Counted from the first letter of the stretch, positions 32,555 through 45,137 are shown. The stretch: DNA of 64,000 bases from Lichenostomus cassidix (GCA_008360975.2 VLJF02000046.1:1488001-1552000), one strand, 5' to 3'. The notes: generated from the letters alone by a model not told the origin. Numbers and translations are program-made.

Positions 32555-33730
32555 AGGGACATGAGGAAAGCTTTGGGAGCTCCCAGAGTCAGAGGGAGGT
32601 GGGGAAATGGGGCAGTGGGTAAAGTCTGCAAGGGAAGCAGCACAGGCCTAGGCCAGGGGAGGAGAGCTGCAGTGGGGTGACCAAAGGCCTTGGTGGGGCT
32701 GGGACAACCCCCTGCCAGCAGCAATGACATTTGTGTCCTCTGGCTGTGGCTGCTGTCCCTGCCACTGAGGCCCATGAGAAGACACGAGTTCCTTGCAGCC
32801 CCAGGGCTTGTGGCCTCCTCCCCCAGCCCACAGAGCTTTGCAGGGCTCCTGCTGCTCTCCTGCCCTCACCATCCCACACCCCACATCCTACTGCTCCGGG
32901 AGAGCCACGAGCATCCTGTGAGGCCACCGATCCCCATTGCCAGGGCATGGGGGTCAGGCCTTGGCTGTCCTGCTTGGCCAAGCCCAGGCAGGGCTTTCAC
33001 AGCAACATTGCAGAGTCCATTTCCCACCTGGAACTGCTGGTGCCTCTGAGTTCTGCTTCCCCAGCCCAGGGATGCTCTCCTTGGCTGCTCATTGCCCCCA
33101 TGGTCTGTTGGCAGGGATGGCCTCAGTGGGGGCTGCTGACCTCCTCAGCAACTTGGAGGTTGCTAAAGTATTTCACTTTTCCAGGAGCTCTTTCAGCCTT
33201 CAGCTCATCACTTCAGGAATTCAGTGCCAAAGGCTCATTAACATTTCAAAACACCCTAACCAGACAAGCCCCTGGGAAGAATTTATGTTTTCAATTGTTT
33301 TGTGGTTAATTATACAGTTTTCAGAAGTCTATTGGCAGTGAATATACTGTATTTAAAACAATGCTGAGAGAATTGTTTTGCCCTGTTCAATTTTCTTTTC
33401 CTGTTTATAGATTGATATTTGCAATCTCCAGTTGGTATTGATTGCTAGCACCTCCTAATGCAGCCTGAATGGACATGAAATCAAGACCCTTTATGGCTGA
33501 TAATCAATCAGACTCTGTCCCTAACCCCCACCCCACCATTTCCCTCATCCAAGCCCTGGGACTCAGAGCAGCCTTGTGCAAATCTCAGCTTCCTCCACTC
33601 CAGGCTGCACCTGCAGCTTTCAGCTCCTTGGCACAAACTCCCAGCTGCTTTCCTTGGAGAAGGAGCTGCCTGAGACACAGAGGGATGTTCATTTATTATC
33701 AGCAAACAGTAGCAAGGGAATGCAGAGCTC
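32555..33730 (+). repeat. Second copy of module 13062-14240
   Basis: Closely matches the left copy and lacks the A-rich run and its flank. It shows that the ERVL LTR ending at 13061 was inserted into, or brought next to, this module. No gene seen. Confidence 0.75.
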
Positions 33731-33824
33731 CATAAAAGAGAGAAGTCCAGCCCAAGGAGTGCTGGGCAATGGAGTCACATCCAGGGGTGTCCCCAGGGCT
33801 CAGGACTGGGGCCACTTCAGTTAA

Positions 33825-34045
33825 ATCTCTTTATTGCTGATCTGGATGAGGGCACCGAGGGCACCCTCAGTCAGTTGCCAGGTGACCCCAAGCTGGGTGG
33901 GAGTGTGGCTGTGCTGGAGGGCAGGAAGCTCTGCAGAGGGATCTGGACAGGCTGCAGCCATGGGCCCAGGACAATTGGATGAGGTTCAGCAAGGCCAAGG
34001 GCAGCGTCCTGCCCTGGGGTCACAACCACACCAAATCCCTGGCCG
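33825..34045 (+). mobile_element. CR1 internal fragment
   Basis: Near-identical to 14767-14995. Confidence 0.8.
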
Positions 34046-34059
34046 TGCTGGGCTGTGCA

Positions 34060-34925
34060 CAGGAGCTGCTCAGAGCCCAGCCCAGCTCAGCAGCACAGCA
34101 ACAGCACAAAGACTTCTCCTGTGGGTTGGGTGTGGAGTCCCTGAACATCAGTCCCTGAGAGGGAGTTGAAGAAATCTCTAAAGAATTCAAAGTCACAGTA
34201 AATCTTCGTTTCTTGAAGTTTTAATTGATCTCACTAAGGGACACAAGTGAGAATGTGTCCCCAGGTTCCAGGTAGAGCAGAACACTGGAGGCTGACACTG
34301 ATGACAGCTGGGGACAAACAAGCCAAAGGTGTCTCTGATGCTGAGCAAAGCTGGATGTGTTTCAGGAATGCAAAGGGCCAAGGCCTGAGCCCCAGCCCCT
34401 GGCAAGGCAGATCCTGTCCCTCCCTCAGTGCTCAGGGCTCTTCCCGGGGCACTGGCATGTGGGGATGTGCAATGCCAAGGGCAGGACCATGGGGCAGCCC
34501 CTGCCAGGCTGCTGGGCAGGGACAAGGAGGCCATGAGGCCCCAGGGCTGCAAAGGTCACTTGTCTCCTCCTCATGGCCTCAAGGCCAGGGACAGCAGCCA
34601 TGGCCAAAGTGCTGCACAAGTTGTCTCTGTCAGGGCCTTGCAGCTCCTGCACATCCCTCTGCCCTCTCCAGCCCAGGCTGTCCTACGCTGTCCATGCCCT
34701 GCGCCTCTGTCCCTGCAGGCTGTCGTCATCCCCCGGCTGCCCCACCTCGCTGGCCCTTCCTTTGCTGACAGCTCTGCATCCTGCCTTCCTCTGCCTTGGC
34801 ACACAGAGCCTTGGGCTGACCCAGACTCCTTCTGGGGGATGTGTTGCACCACAGCACTGCCATGGGAGAGAAATTCCTTTCTCCTTGTGTCCCATGTGGG
34901 CCTCCTCAGCTTCACTGGGCATTAA
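34060..34925 (-). repeat. Inverted partial copy of the receptor upstream module
   Basis: Reverse complement of about 23735-24460 (and 58680-59410). It breaks off before the splice donor and has no receptor attached. Confidence 0.75.
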
Positions 34926-35180
34926 TTCTTTCTTTCTCAGGCTCTTCTCTACTATATCAAAAGGATCCACCATCTCTGAACCCCATCATCTTCAAGCCCT
35001 CCCCAGGGTTCTCCCCTACTCTCCTCAATCTCCACTCCACTGAGCACAGAGCTCCTTTGTCCCTACATAGTGGTCATGTGCTTGAGTCCTCCAATCCCCA
35101 CCTTGGGAGATCTCTGGGCTCTCTCTAAGGTGTTTGCAAATGAAAACATTCATCTCATAGTCTAGGAGAATTGCCAGAGG
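34926..35180 (+). other. Unassigned interval
   Basis: No gene or repeat recognised. Confidence 0.5.
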
Positions 35181-36510
35181 ACAAGGCCAGCCAGACCTGT
35201 CTGTCTTGGCTACTTTCTTCTGGAAGCAATCTTTGGATAGATGGAATTCAGGAGGTAGAATCCCACTTTTGGCCATTGACACCGAGACAAGAAGGACGGT
35301 TCTTTTCCATTGGAAGGAAAGCACAGAGCCCCAGCGCTCCACGGTACTGATGAGATGCAGCCCTCCACATGCCAAGATCAGCATGACTTCTCAGGTGGTG
35401 CAGGGGAGGCCAAGGCAACCAGACCTGTTCCATGTTCTCTTGCTTCCATGGAGCCCCACATTGTGACAATGTTCTCCTTGCTTCTGAAGCATCACAATGT
35501 CCCCTTTCTTCCATGAGGCCCTACACTGTCACAATGGTTTCCATGTCACATGATTCCATGGAGCCTTGCAATGCCACAATGGTCTCCATGGATCCATGGT
35601 GCCCTGCAGGATCACAATGGCCCTTTGGTTCCATAAGGCCCTGTAATGCAACAATGGCCTCTTGGTTCCACAAAGCCCTGCTGCTTCATACTGGGACCCT
35701 TGGGACCATGCAGTCCCACAGTGCCACAATGATCTTCTTGGTTCCATGAGTTCCCACAATGTCACAATGGTCCCTTGAATCCATGGTACCCTGCAGTGTC
35801 ACAATGGTCCCTTCATTTCACAAGGTCCCAAAGTGTCATAATGGTCTCCATGGTTCCACAGGGTCCTACAGAGTCACAATGGTCTCCACAGGAAGGAAAC
35901 CACAGACCCCCAGTGTTTCAGTGGCTGATGAATGGCAGCCACCAGAGGCCAAGGCCAGCCAGACCTGTCTGTCCTGGCAGGATTGTCCACAAGTAACCCT
36001 TGGATATACAGAATTTTTAATGTGGAATCCCCATTTCAGCCATTTACGCCTGGAGAAGAAGGACAGTTCTTTCCCATAGGAAGGAAAGCATGGAGCCCCA
36101 GTGTTTGGAAGGCAGGTGAGAGCTGGTCTTCAGGAGCCCCAGGCCAGCCAGACATGTCTGTCCTGGCCACTTTCGTATAGGAACAATCATTGGATATAGG
36201 ACTTTTGGGTGTGGAATCCCAGTTTTGGCCATGGGAACCTGGAGAAGAAGGATGGTTGTTTTCCCTAGGAAGGAAAGCACTAAGCCCCAGTGTTTCAGGG
36301 GCAGATTAGCAGTAGCCACCAGAGGCCAAGGTCTGCCAGATCCATCTGTCCTGGAAGCTTTTGTCTAGGAGCAATCCCTGGATATAGGGAATTTTGGAGG
36401 GGGAATCCCCTTTTGGCCATGGATGCCTGGATGAGAAGGACAGTTCTTTTCCATTTGAAGGAAAGCCCAGAGCCCCAGTATTTCAGGGGCACATAAGAAG
36501 AGACCCTCGA
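35181..36510 (+). repeat. Tandem repeat of about 190 bp (four units, interrupted)
   Basis: Units start with CCAGCCAGACCTGTCTGTCC at about 35187 and 35952, with variants near 36143 and 36335 (191-192 base spacing for the last three). A 38-bp minisatellite patch (35450-35900) sits between the first and second units. Confidence 0.8.
35450..35900 (+). repeat. 38-bp minisatellite patch
   Basis: About 12 units of the GTCACAATGG family. Confidence 0.85.
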
Positions 36511-36569
36511 CAAAACAACATCAGTTGGACCAGTGCCAAGCCAACCAGACCTGTTACCTGTTCCCTTGG

Positions 36570-39050
36570 ATCTACCAGGCCCTACAGTGTCACAATGGTA
36601 GTGTCATATTGGATCCTTGGTTCTACAAGGCCCCGCTGTGTCACACTGGCCCCTTGTTTCCATGAAGTCCCGTAGTGTCACAATGGTCCCTTGCTTCCAT
36701 GAGGCCTTGCAATGTCAAAATGGTTTCCTTGGTTCCATGGGACTGCACAATGACACAATGGCTCCTTGGTTTCATGTGGCTGCAGAGTGTCACAATGGTC
36801 TCCACGATTCCATACAGTTCAGCATTGTCTCAGTGGCCCCACAGTTCTATTGTGCTCCTCAGGATCACAATGGCTCCTTGGCTTCTTTGCTTCCATGAGG
36901 CCTTGCAGTGTCACAGTGGTCTCCTTGGTACCGCAGTGTCACAACGGCCCCTTGGTTCCATGGGGACTCACAACTTCAGAAGGGTCTCGTTGGTTCCACA
37001 ACCAACGAGGCCTCAAAGTGTCACAGTGGTCTCCAGTATTCCATGAGGCCCTGCAATGTCACAACTGAACTTTAGTTCCGCAAGTTCCGACACTGTTACA
37101 TGAATCCTTAGTGCTATGGGTCTCTGTAGTGTCAGAATGGTCTCCTTGGTTCAATGGTGCCACACAGTGCCACAATGTGGCTAGCACAGGTCTTTCCCAT
37201 GAGAATTTTCTCCTGTGTTTTATAAACAAAGATAAAGTTTGGATGTTATTAAAACAGTGTCTCGAGATTTGGACAGTTCAGGCCTGGCCAATCAGGCCTA
37301 GGGGGAGGTCTCTGACTGACCAATCTGGGTGACCTCTGAAAAGTCTATATAAGTTGGAATCAAAATAATAAAGTTTCTTTTTTCTTGCCACGCTGAGAAT
37401 CCGGGTCTTTTTCTCTGCTAGCGGCTCAACAGTGACACCACAATTGCCCCTTGGCCTGTCAAGGACCCATAGCGACAAGATGGTTCCTTGCTTCCATGAG
37501 GCCTTGTAGTGTCACAGTGGTCTCCTTGGTACCACAGTGTCACAACGGCCCCTTGGTTCCATGGGGACTGACAGTGTGAGAATTGTCTCATTGCTTCCAT
37601 GAGGTCCTGTAGTGTTACAATTGGCTCCTTGGTTCCACAAGGTCTCCTGCTTGATTCAACAAAGCCTTGAAGTGTCATAATGGTCTCCAGTATTCCATGA
37701 GGCCTCGCAAAGACACAATTGAACTTTGGTTCTATGAGTTCCCACACCGTTACATTAATCCTTAGTTCTACCCGGCCCGCTAGTGTCACAGTGGTCGCCT
37801 TGGTTTCCATGGTGCCACACAGTGCCACAATTGCCCCTTGGCCCAACATGGCCTCGTAGTGTCACAATGCCTCCTTGCTTCCATGAGGCCTGGTAGTGTC
37901 ACAATGGCCTCCTTTTGGAGGGCTGCAAAGTGTCACAATGGTCTTTTTGTTCAATGAGGCCTATAGTGTCACAATAGTCTTCATTATTCCACGAGGCCCT
38001 GCAGTGTCACAATAGACCATTGGTTCCATTGAGCCCCACAGTGTCACAATGGCTCTTTGGTTCTGTAAAGCCTCAAAGTGTAAAATGGCCTCCGTGGTTT
38101 CATGAGTACCTGCTGTGTCACAATGGACCCTTGGTTCCATGATGCCCTGTAGTGTCACAATGGTCTCCTTGGTTCTGCAGTGTAAGAATGCTGCCTTGGT
38201 CCCTTGGAGCCTCATAGTGTCACTATTGTGCCCTTGGTTCCATGAGGCCCAGCAGCATCAGAATGGCCCCTTCGTTCCATGGAGAACCACAGTGTCACTA
38301 TGGTCCCCTTGGTTCCACAGGGCTCCCCAGTGACAAAATGGACCCTTGGTTCCCTGAGGTTCCTCAGTGTCACAATGGTCTCCTTGTATCTGCAGTGTCA
38401 TCATGGATCCTTTGTTCCATGAGGTTCCATAGTGTCACAGTGGACTCCTGGGTTCTGTGAGGCCCTGCTGTGTCACAATGGACCCATGGTTCCAGGAGAT
38501 TCCATAGTGTCACCATGGTCTCCTTGGATCTGCAGTATAACAATGGGCCATTGGTTCCAAGCAGCCCTGATATGTCACAATGTTTTTTTGGTTCCATGCA
38601 GCCCCACAGTGTTACAGTGAGTTTCATGAAGATCCTTGAGCTTCTGTTCTGTCAACAATGGTCTCCTTTCTTCCAAAGAAGCCCCTTGTGTCACTATGGC
38701 CCCTTGGTTCCATGATGCTTTTCTGTGTAACAATGAAATTTTTTTCTAGCTCCATAAAGTTTCTCAGTGTCCTAATGATCTCCTTGGATCTGCAGTGTCA
38801 CAATGTGGCTCCTTGGCTCCATGTGACCCTGTTGTGTCACAATGGATTTGGGTTCCATGTGGCTTCACAGTATCACAATGGCCCCTTGGTTCCATGAGGT
38901 TCCATAGTGTCACAATGGTCTCCTTGGATTTATATTGTCACAATGGCCAGTTGGTTCCCTGGAGCCCCACATTGTCACAATGCTCTCCTTGGTTCCATGA
39001 GGTTCCATAGTGTCACAATGGACTCCTTAGTTCTGTGTGGCCCCGCTGTC
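36570..39050 (+). repeat. 38-bp minisatellite array, largest
   Basis: About 60 units, split by a solo LTR at 37176-37442. The stretch 37990-38600 is nearly identical to 22510-23200, so the arrays share higher-order blocks and did not arise independently. Confidence 0.9.
37176..37442 (+). mobile_element. Short solo LTR inside the minisatellite
   Basis: Runs from TGTGG to CCACA (267 bp), with TATATAAG at 37346-37353 and AATAAA at 37367-37372. The nearby unit at 37806-37835 shows the uninterrupted GTGCCACAATTGCC. A target duplication could not be fixed. Confidence 0.75.
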
Positions 39051-39054
39051 ACCA

Positions 39055-39340
39055 AAAGCAAGGGGCCATTGTTAAACGGTGGGGATTCATGGAATAAAGG
39101 AAACAATTTAAACACTGTGGAACCAGATGGGACCAAGAGGCCATTGTGAAACTGTGGAAGCACAGAGACCATTGCTGCACTGTGAGACCTCATGGAAGCA
39201 AGGGACCATTGTGACAGTGCAGGGCCCAAGCAACAAAAAACCACTGTGACACTGAGAGGCTCCATTGAACCAAGGGGCCACTGCCACTATATGCTAACGG
39301 AATCGAGGAGACCATTGGGACACTTTAGGACCTAATGTAA
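39055..39340 (-). repeat. 38-bp minisatellite, inverted orientation
   Basis: Orientation flips at about 39050, right after CTGTCACCAAA, and the inverted units run up to the CR1. Confidence 0.85.
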
Positions 39341-39364
39341 TAGTAGTGATACCAAGTTGGGTGT

Positions 39365-39957
39365 GAGTGTAGGGTGGAGGGTAGGAGGGCTCTGCAGAGG
39401 GACCTGGACAGACTGAATGCAGGGGCCAAATCCAACAAGGTGACGTTTAACCAGACCAAGTGCCAGGTCCTGCACTTTGGCCACAACAACCCCTGTAGCA
39501 CTACAGGCTGGGGACAGAGTGGCTGGACAGTGGCCATGCAAAAAGGGACCTGGGGGCACTGATGGACAGCAGGCTGGACATGAGCCAGCAGTGTGCCCAG
39601 GTGGCCAAGGAGGCCAATGGCAGCTGGCCTGGATCAGGAATGGTGTGGCCAGCAGGAGCAGGGCAGTGATTCTTCCCCTGTACTCGGCACTGGTGAGGCC
39701 TCACCTCGAGTGCTGTGTCCAGTTCTGGGCCCCCAGTTTAGGAAGGACATTGAGGGGCTGGAGTGTGTCCAGAGAAGGGCAACAAGGCTGGGGAAGGGTC
39801 TGGAACACAAGTGCTGTGAGGAGTGGCTGAGTTTGGAGCTGGGGTTGTTTATCATGGAGGAGGCTCAGGGCAGACAAGGTGGTGTTAGGTCACAGGTTGG
39901 ACTTGATGATCTCAAATGTCTTTTACACCCTCATTGATTCTGTGATTCTCTGAAAGC
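39365..39957 (+). mobile_element. CR1 LINE 3' part (inverted-arm copy)
   Basis: Reverse complement of 10586-11033, plus about 145 bases that correspond to the gap in the left arm. The tail is at 39933-39950. Confidence 0.9.
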
Positions 39958-41400
39958 ACCCTTGAAGCAGCTGCAGGATGAGCCCTTGGCCTCCTCTTCA
40001 GAAGGTCCAGCAGCCCATGGCCCTCAGCTTCTCCCCACAGGCCCCAAAGCCCATCCTGTCAGTCCTGCAGAGCCTCTCCAGCTCCTCCTCACTTCCCCAA
40101 AACAGGGAGCCTCACAGCCACACACAGCAGTCCAGATGTGCCCCCCTGGCCTGTGCTGCCTCTGGCAAGGGAACAGCACAAGGCACTGCAGGACCCTGCA
40201 GACAATTCATGAAGCACTTGTAGGATGATCCTGCTCACCAAGGGATGTTCCCATGGTGCCAAGTCAGGAACTGAAATGGGGAGTGGGGCCAGAGAGGAAA
40301 GGGCAAACAGGGATGGGCTGTTTGCAGGGGAGGGGACAGGGATGGGCAAGAGGAAGAAATGTGGATGAGGAAAGAGGAATGAAAGCAAAGGTGAAGCAAA
40401 GGAAATGCTCAGGGCTGTTTGGGGGTGGCTGCCAGGCAGCCCTGGCTCTGAGCAACAACGTCTGCAGTGGGACAGGAAACTCACAGCTCATGGGAACAAA
40501 CTTTCTGGCTGACTTCAGAGGTCACAACAAAGCTGAGTGGTTTCCCTCCCATCCCCAGCCCTTGCTGGCCCCCAGGGCTGATGGTGTTTGTGCTCACTCA
40601 GGTTCATCTCCCCACACCAACAGCATGGGGTGCTCACGCCTGCTGTGTGCAATGCAAACAGGGCTCCTGAGCCAGTGCTGCCGTGTCTCTGCCTGGAAGG
40701 ATCAAGCAGCTCTGGGAGCTGGGGGAGAGGCCAGGGCTGCCAAGGGGGGATGTTGTTGGCAGCTCCATGAGGACGCTCTGGGACGCTGCCCTGGGCTGTC
40801 CAGCGCAGTGGGGATGGATCAGCCCCTGCTCTGCTGCTCCTTCCCGGCTCCCCCAGGGACCTTGCAGAGCCCCAGCCATGCTGTTTGCCCCCAGCCTGCC
40901 CACGGCCACCCTGCAGCTGCTCACGGGGGTTTTCTCTGCTCAGCATTGGCCTGGGCGTGTTCTGGAGAGAGCCTGGGCAAGGAGCCTCGAGCCCCCAGGC
41001 CCTGCCCTGAGGCGTCAGCTGTGCCCCAGCAGTGCCCATGGCCTGTCCCTGCTGCAGCCCTGGCACTGCCACCCCCAGCACTGGCAGCGACCCCGAGAGC
41101 ACTCAGGCCCTACAGCAACACGAGGGGCAGCAGGGCAGCGGGGCAGTGGCACGGGAGCAGCACTGGCAACACCAAGTGCTGCTGCTCCTTGGCACAGCTG
41201 CTGTGCCACCCCTGATCTGCCCCAGCTCTGCACACAGACATTGCTGCTGCAGCTCCACAGAAGGGAACAAAGTGGGATCTCTGGTGAAAACATGGCTGGG
41301 AGATCCTTTAGTTTGTTTAAAGCCACTGAGAGCAGAGCTCCTCATTGGCACAGATTGTTACTCAAAGATATGGACACAAACACAATAAGAAATGGCACAA
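39958..41400 (-). other. 3' module of receptor C
   Basis: Reverse complement of 9130-10585, nearly gap-free. No gene seen. Confidence 0.5.
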
Positions 41401-41409
41401 ACAATGACC

Positions 41410-41415
41410 TTTATT
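41410..41415 (-). other. Poly(A) signal of receptor C
   Basis: TTTATT on the + strand, that is AATAAA on the coding strand, 117 bases past the stop. Confidence 0.65.
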
Positions 41416-41531
41416 TTTGGTAAGAATAAAAAAAGTAATACAGAGGGAAAAAAAAACCCACAAGCAAACCACAAGAACAATCAAGGATGACTCATGTAAT
41501 AAGTGATTTCCGGAAACTGGCAACAACTTCG

Positions 41532-42461
41532 CTATTTCTGAAATCGTCCAGTCATCAGTCTCCACACTACAGCCTTGAGCTCCTGGCTCCTGAGGCTGTA
41601 GATGAGAGGGTTCAGTACTGGAGGCACCACAGAGTACAGAACTGACACTGCCAGATCCAGGGATGGGGAGGAGATGGAGGGAGGCTTCAGGTTGGCAAAA
41701 ATTACTGTATTTACAAACAGGGAGACCACAGCCAGGTGAGGGAGGCATGTGGAAAAGGCTTTGTGCCGTCCCTGCTCAGAGGGGATCCTCAGCACAGCCC
41801 TGAAGATCTGCACATAGGAGAAAACTATGAACACAAAACAACCAAACCCTAAAGATAAACTCACCACAATAAGCCCAAGTTCTCTGAGGTAGGTGTGTGA
41901 GCAGGAGAGCTTAAGGATCTGTGGGATTTCACAGAAGAACTGGCCCAGGGCATTGCCATGGCACAGGGGTAGGGAAAATGTATTGGCTGTGTGCAGCAGA
42001 GCATTGAGAAAGCCACAGGCCCAGGCAGCTGCTGCCATGTGGGCACAAGCTCTGCTGCCCAGGAGGGTCCCATAGTGCAGGGGTTTGCAGATGGACACAT
42101 AGCGGTCATAGCTCATGACAGTGAGGAGGGCAAGCTCTGACCCAAGGAAGAAGACAAATAGAAAGACCTGTGCAGCACATCCTGAGTAGGAGATGTCCCT
42201 GGTGTCCCAGAGGGAATTGTGCATGGCTTTGGGGACAGTGGTGCAGATGGAGCCCAGGTCAGCCAGGGCCAGGTTGAGCAGGAAGAAGAACATGGGGGTG
42301 TGCAGGTGGTGGTTCCAGGCTACGGTGCCAATGATGAGGCTGTTGGCCAGGAGGGCAGCCAGGGAGATGCCCAGGAAGAGGCAGAAGTGCAGGAGCTGCA
42401 GCTGCCGTGTGTCTGCGAATGGCAGGAGAAGGAATTGGCTGATGGAGCTGCTGTTGGACAT
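41532..42461 (-). CDS. Olfactory receptor, avian OR14-like (copy C)
   Basis: 309-residue intact receptor, the inverted partner of copy A. The frame is open for 36 more codons upstream, but the start at 42461 is chosen because it matches the ATG of the other copies and lies after the splice acceptor. Family motifs are as in copy A. I counted 19 substitutions against copy A over 930 bases: 11 change 10 residues (N41S, S45G, A47T, R52H, T67A, L99V, S135G, S251N, S261P, F262S) and 8 are silent. Several C states (S41, A67, V99, G135) are shared with copy D, and S41, H52, G135 and the PS pair with copy B. This suggests exchange among paralogs. Confidence 0.93.
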   Translation of the reverse strand: MSNSSSISQFLLLPFADTRQLQLLHFCLFLGISLAALLANSLIIGTVAWNHHLHTPMFFFLLNLALADLGSICTTVPKAMHNSLWDTRDISYSGCAAQVFLFVFFLGSELALLTVMSYDRYVSICKPLHYGTLLGSRACAHMAAAAWACGFLNALLHTANTFSLPLCHGNALGQFFCEIPQILKLSCSHTYLRELGLIVVSLSLGFGCFVFIVFSYVQIFRAVLRIPSEQGRHKAFSTCLPHLAVVSLFVNTVIFANLKPPSISSPSLDLAVSVLYSVVPPVLNPLIYSLRSQELKAVVWRLMTGRFQK

Positions 42462-42479
42462 TTTCTGTCTCTGGGCATG

Positions 42480-44491
42480 GGGACCTGTTGATGGAGGAGA
42501 GAGTGACAAGTCAAGAGAGACTTTCCTGAGCAATGTCCAAGCCCTTTCTCCCAGCCCTGCCCCTTTCACTCTGTGTCACCCAATTTCCCTTTTCTCAGAG
42601 CTCTTCCTCCAGCCCCATGCCTGGAGCTCTGCTGGGATCTGGCCCTGTTGCTGTGACAAGCAGTGGCTCTGCCCATGGACACCGAGGAGTCAGCTCTGCT
42701 CTGCAGCAGTGGTCATGGCAATGGGGGACAGGGACCAGTCCTGGGTTGGACTTTGTCAGACCAAACTGCCCCTAAGGCAGAGGAGCTTGGCAGCATCTCC
42801 TGTCCCAGGGCTGAGGAACAGTGACAGCCAAAGGCAGTTTGAGAGGATTTCCTGCTGTGCTCAGGGAGAACAGAGAGAACTGTGCAAGGCAAGAGGATTG
42901 GCTGTAACTCAGTGAAGGGTGAGGGGAGCTGCTCTGTTGCTCCATCTGTTCCCAGCTGCCCTTTCTGAGATCAAGGGCAGTCACTGTGTTCCCCTGAACA
43001 TCACCCTGACACAGCGGAGAGTAGAGGGACTCACAGCAGAGGCAAATGGCTCAGCCTTTCTCAGAGTCTCAGCCCCACTGCTGGCCAAGGACACTCCTGT
43101 CCCCCAGTGTCCCCTGGAAGGCAGCTGACAGCTTGGATGGACAGCCCGAGGACACAGCAAGGGTCCTGGCCATGGAACTGCTTGAGGAGAGTCATTTCAT
43201 TGCCAGCCTGCCAGCCTGCCCTGCCCAGAGCTGCCCAGGGCAGAGGGAGCTGGGACACCTCATTGCTGTGCTCACCCTGCACAGGAGGAGCCCCAAGGGC
43301 TGCGCCTGACCCTGCAGCTGCAACTGCCATTGCCAGAGAGCCTGTCAGCAATGCCAGGAGCAGCTGAGCAAGGCAAGGAGAGAGACAGCCGAGCCCTGAG
43401 GAAAAGCCTTTCCCTGCCCAGCCCTGCCCAGCCCCTCGCAGGCAGCAGCAGTGCAGGACAGTCCCCCTAAGGCCCTGGTCAGCAGGGAATGGGCAATGGC
43501 AGGAGAGATGCCCTTCATCTCTGGTGCTGCTCTGCCGGCCCAGGAGGGGACTGAGGGCCCCGAGCCCCCGGGCTGAGGGCTGTGCTGGCTGCCAGGGGAC
43601 ACAAGAGCTCTGCTTCTCAGGGCAGCTGGCAGATCCCCTGCCCTGGCAAAGAGCCCTCACGGCTGCAGGAGCTGCTCTGCAGGACAGCCCTGGGCACCCC
43701 TGGCTGCACCCCCACCTTCCCAGCCTGCAGCCATCCCTGGCAGCAGCAGCTGTCCTGCCCTGTCCCTCTGACGGTGCCCAGGGCAGCCCCACTCTGCAGC
43801 ACATCCTCCCCCAAACCAGAAACAGCAGCAGAGCCATCCTTACAGTCATATCAGTGCTGTCATGTGTCAGCTTTAGGAGATCCCTGCAGCCAGAGACTTA
43901 CTGTGTCAGAAGCTGTGAAGATTTCTCCGTGAAAAGGATCAGAATTGTCCTTCCAGTTGCTTTAAGCCTCTCTCTGCTTCACTCCTCTCAGGTACTTGCA
44001 GGTAGCACCCTCAGCCCTGCTGGGCTGGGAGAGAAACTGCTCCTCAGGAGAAATGTCTTTTTGAAGCTCTTCTTGGTTGCCAGGAGCTCCCTCTGTGCCA
44101 GGAGCCCAGCCCAGCTCAGCAGCACAGCAACAGCACAAGGACTTTAATGAGTCTTTTGGGGATTTGGAGTTGTTTACATCAGACTCAGTCCCTGAGAGTG
44201 TCTTCAAAAAACTTTTCAAGAACTCAAAATCAGATTTAAACTTCCATGTTTCTCAAAGTTTTAATGATACGACTGAGTGACACAACTGAGAATGTGTCCC
44301 CAGGTTGCAGTTAGAGCAGAACACGGGAGGCAGTGATGACAGCTGGGGACAAAGAAGGCAAATGTGTCTCTGATGATGAGCAAACCTGGATGTGTTTCAG
44401 GAATGCAAAAGGCCAAGGCCTGAGCCCCAGCCCCTGGCAAGGCAGATCCTGTCCCTCCCTTAGGGCTCTTCCCGGGGCACTAGGATGTGGC
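42480..44491 (-). other. Upstream module of receptor C
   Basis: Reverse complement of 6045-8050. The conserved splice donor reads ACTTAC at 43896-43901. It ends exactly at the ERV 3' LTR boundary, as in the left copy. Confidence 0.5.
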
Positions 44492-45101
44492 TGAAGCACG
44501 GAATTGTCTCCACAACTCAGATAGTTATGAAGTAGGTATGTGTTTATTCCAGCTGGAGTGCATGGCGGGTAGCCCCTCCAAAGACATGCACACCCACAGT
44601 GGCACTTCACTAAGTTTATATTAGGTTACAGATTACATATGCATAAAGTTAGACAAAGCCCCTATACATATTCATTACCTATCCCCGCTTCGTATTATAA
44701 TGAGTTCAAAGTTCATTTAAATATGCTCGCGCAAGCGCAGTGTCGTCAGATTAATTGTGGGCAAGGGTCCCGATGATTAATTATGACAGGTGCGCATGCT
44801 CCCTTGGTCCTTGGTCCTAGTCCAAGCCTGAGAACCAACTCGTACCATTCCTGGGGTCCAAGGGCAGGATGCTCGGTTACACTTGGTGGTTTCTCTCAAT
44901 TACTTGGCTCTCCTTTCTTCATCCTCCCCGGTACCAAGTAGGCACATATTCATTAAGAAAATAATAAATGAATCGCAGCTGGCATACCTTAGTAAATCAT
45001 TATACAATCTCTGGCTCTCTGAATCAGTTTAAAAATATTATCACATTATTATCCAGCTTCTAGCTCTTTTACATTAGTAATTTCTATTTTACCCTAAATC
45101 A
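44492..45101 (-). repeat. 3' LTR (610 bp)
   Basis: TG...CA ended. Same length and same outside junction as 5435-6044. Confidence 0.9.
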
Positions 45102-45137
45102 GTCCCCCCTTTTCTATAAGATTAGTAAATTCTTTTA

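Noticed and set aside
42462..42569. 36-codon N-terminal extension of receptor C
   Set aside because: The extension lies upstream of the splice acceptor, is absent from receptor family members, and the other copies start at the equivalent of 42461.
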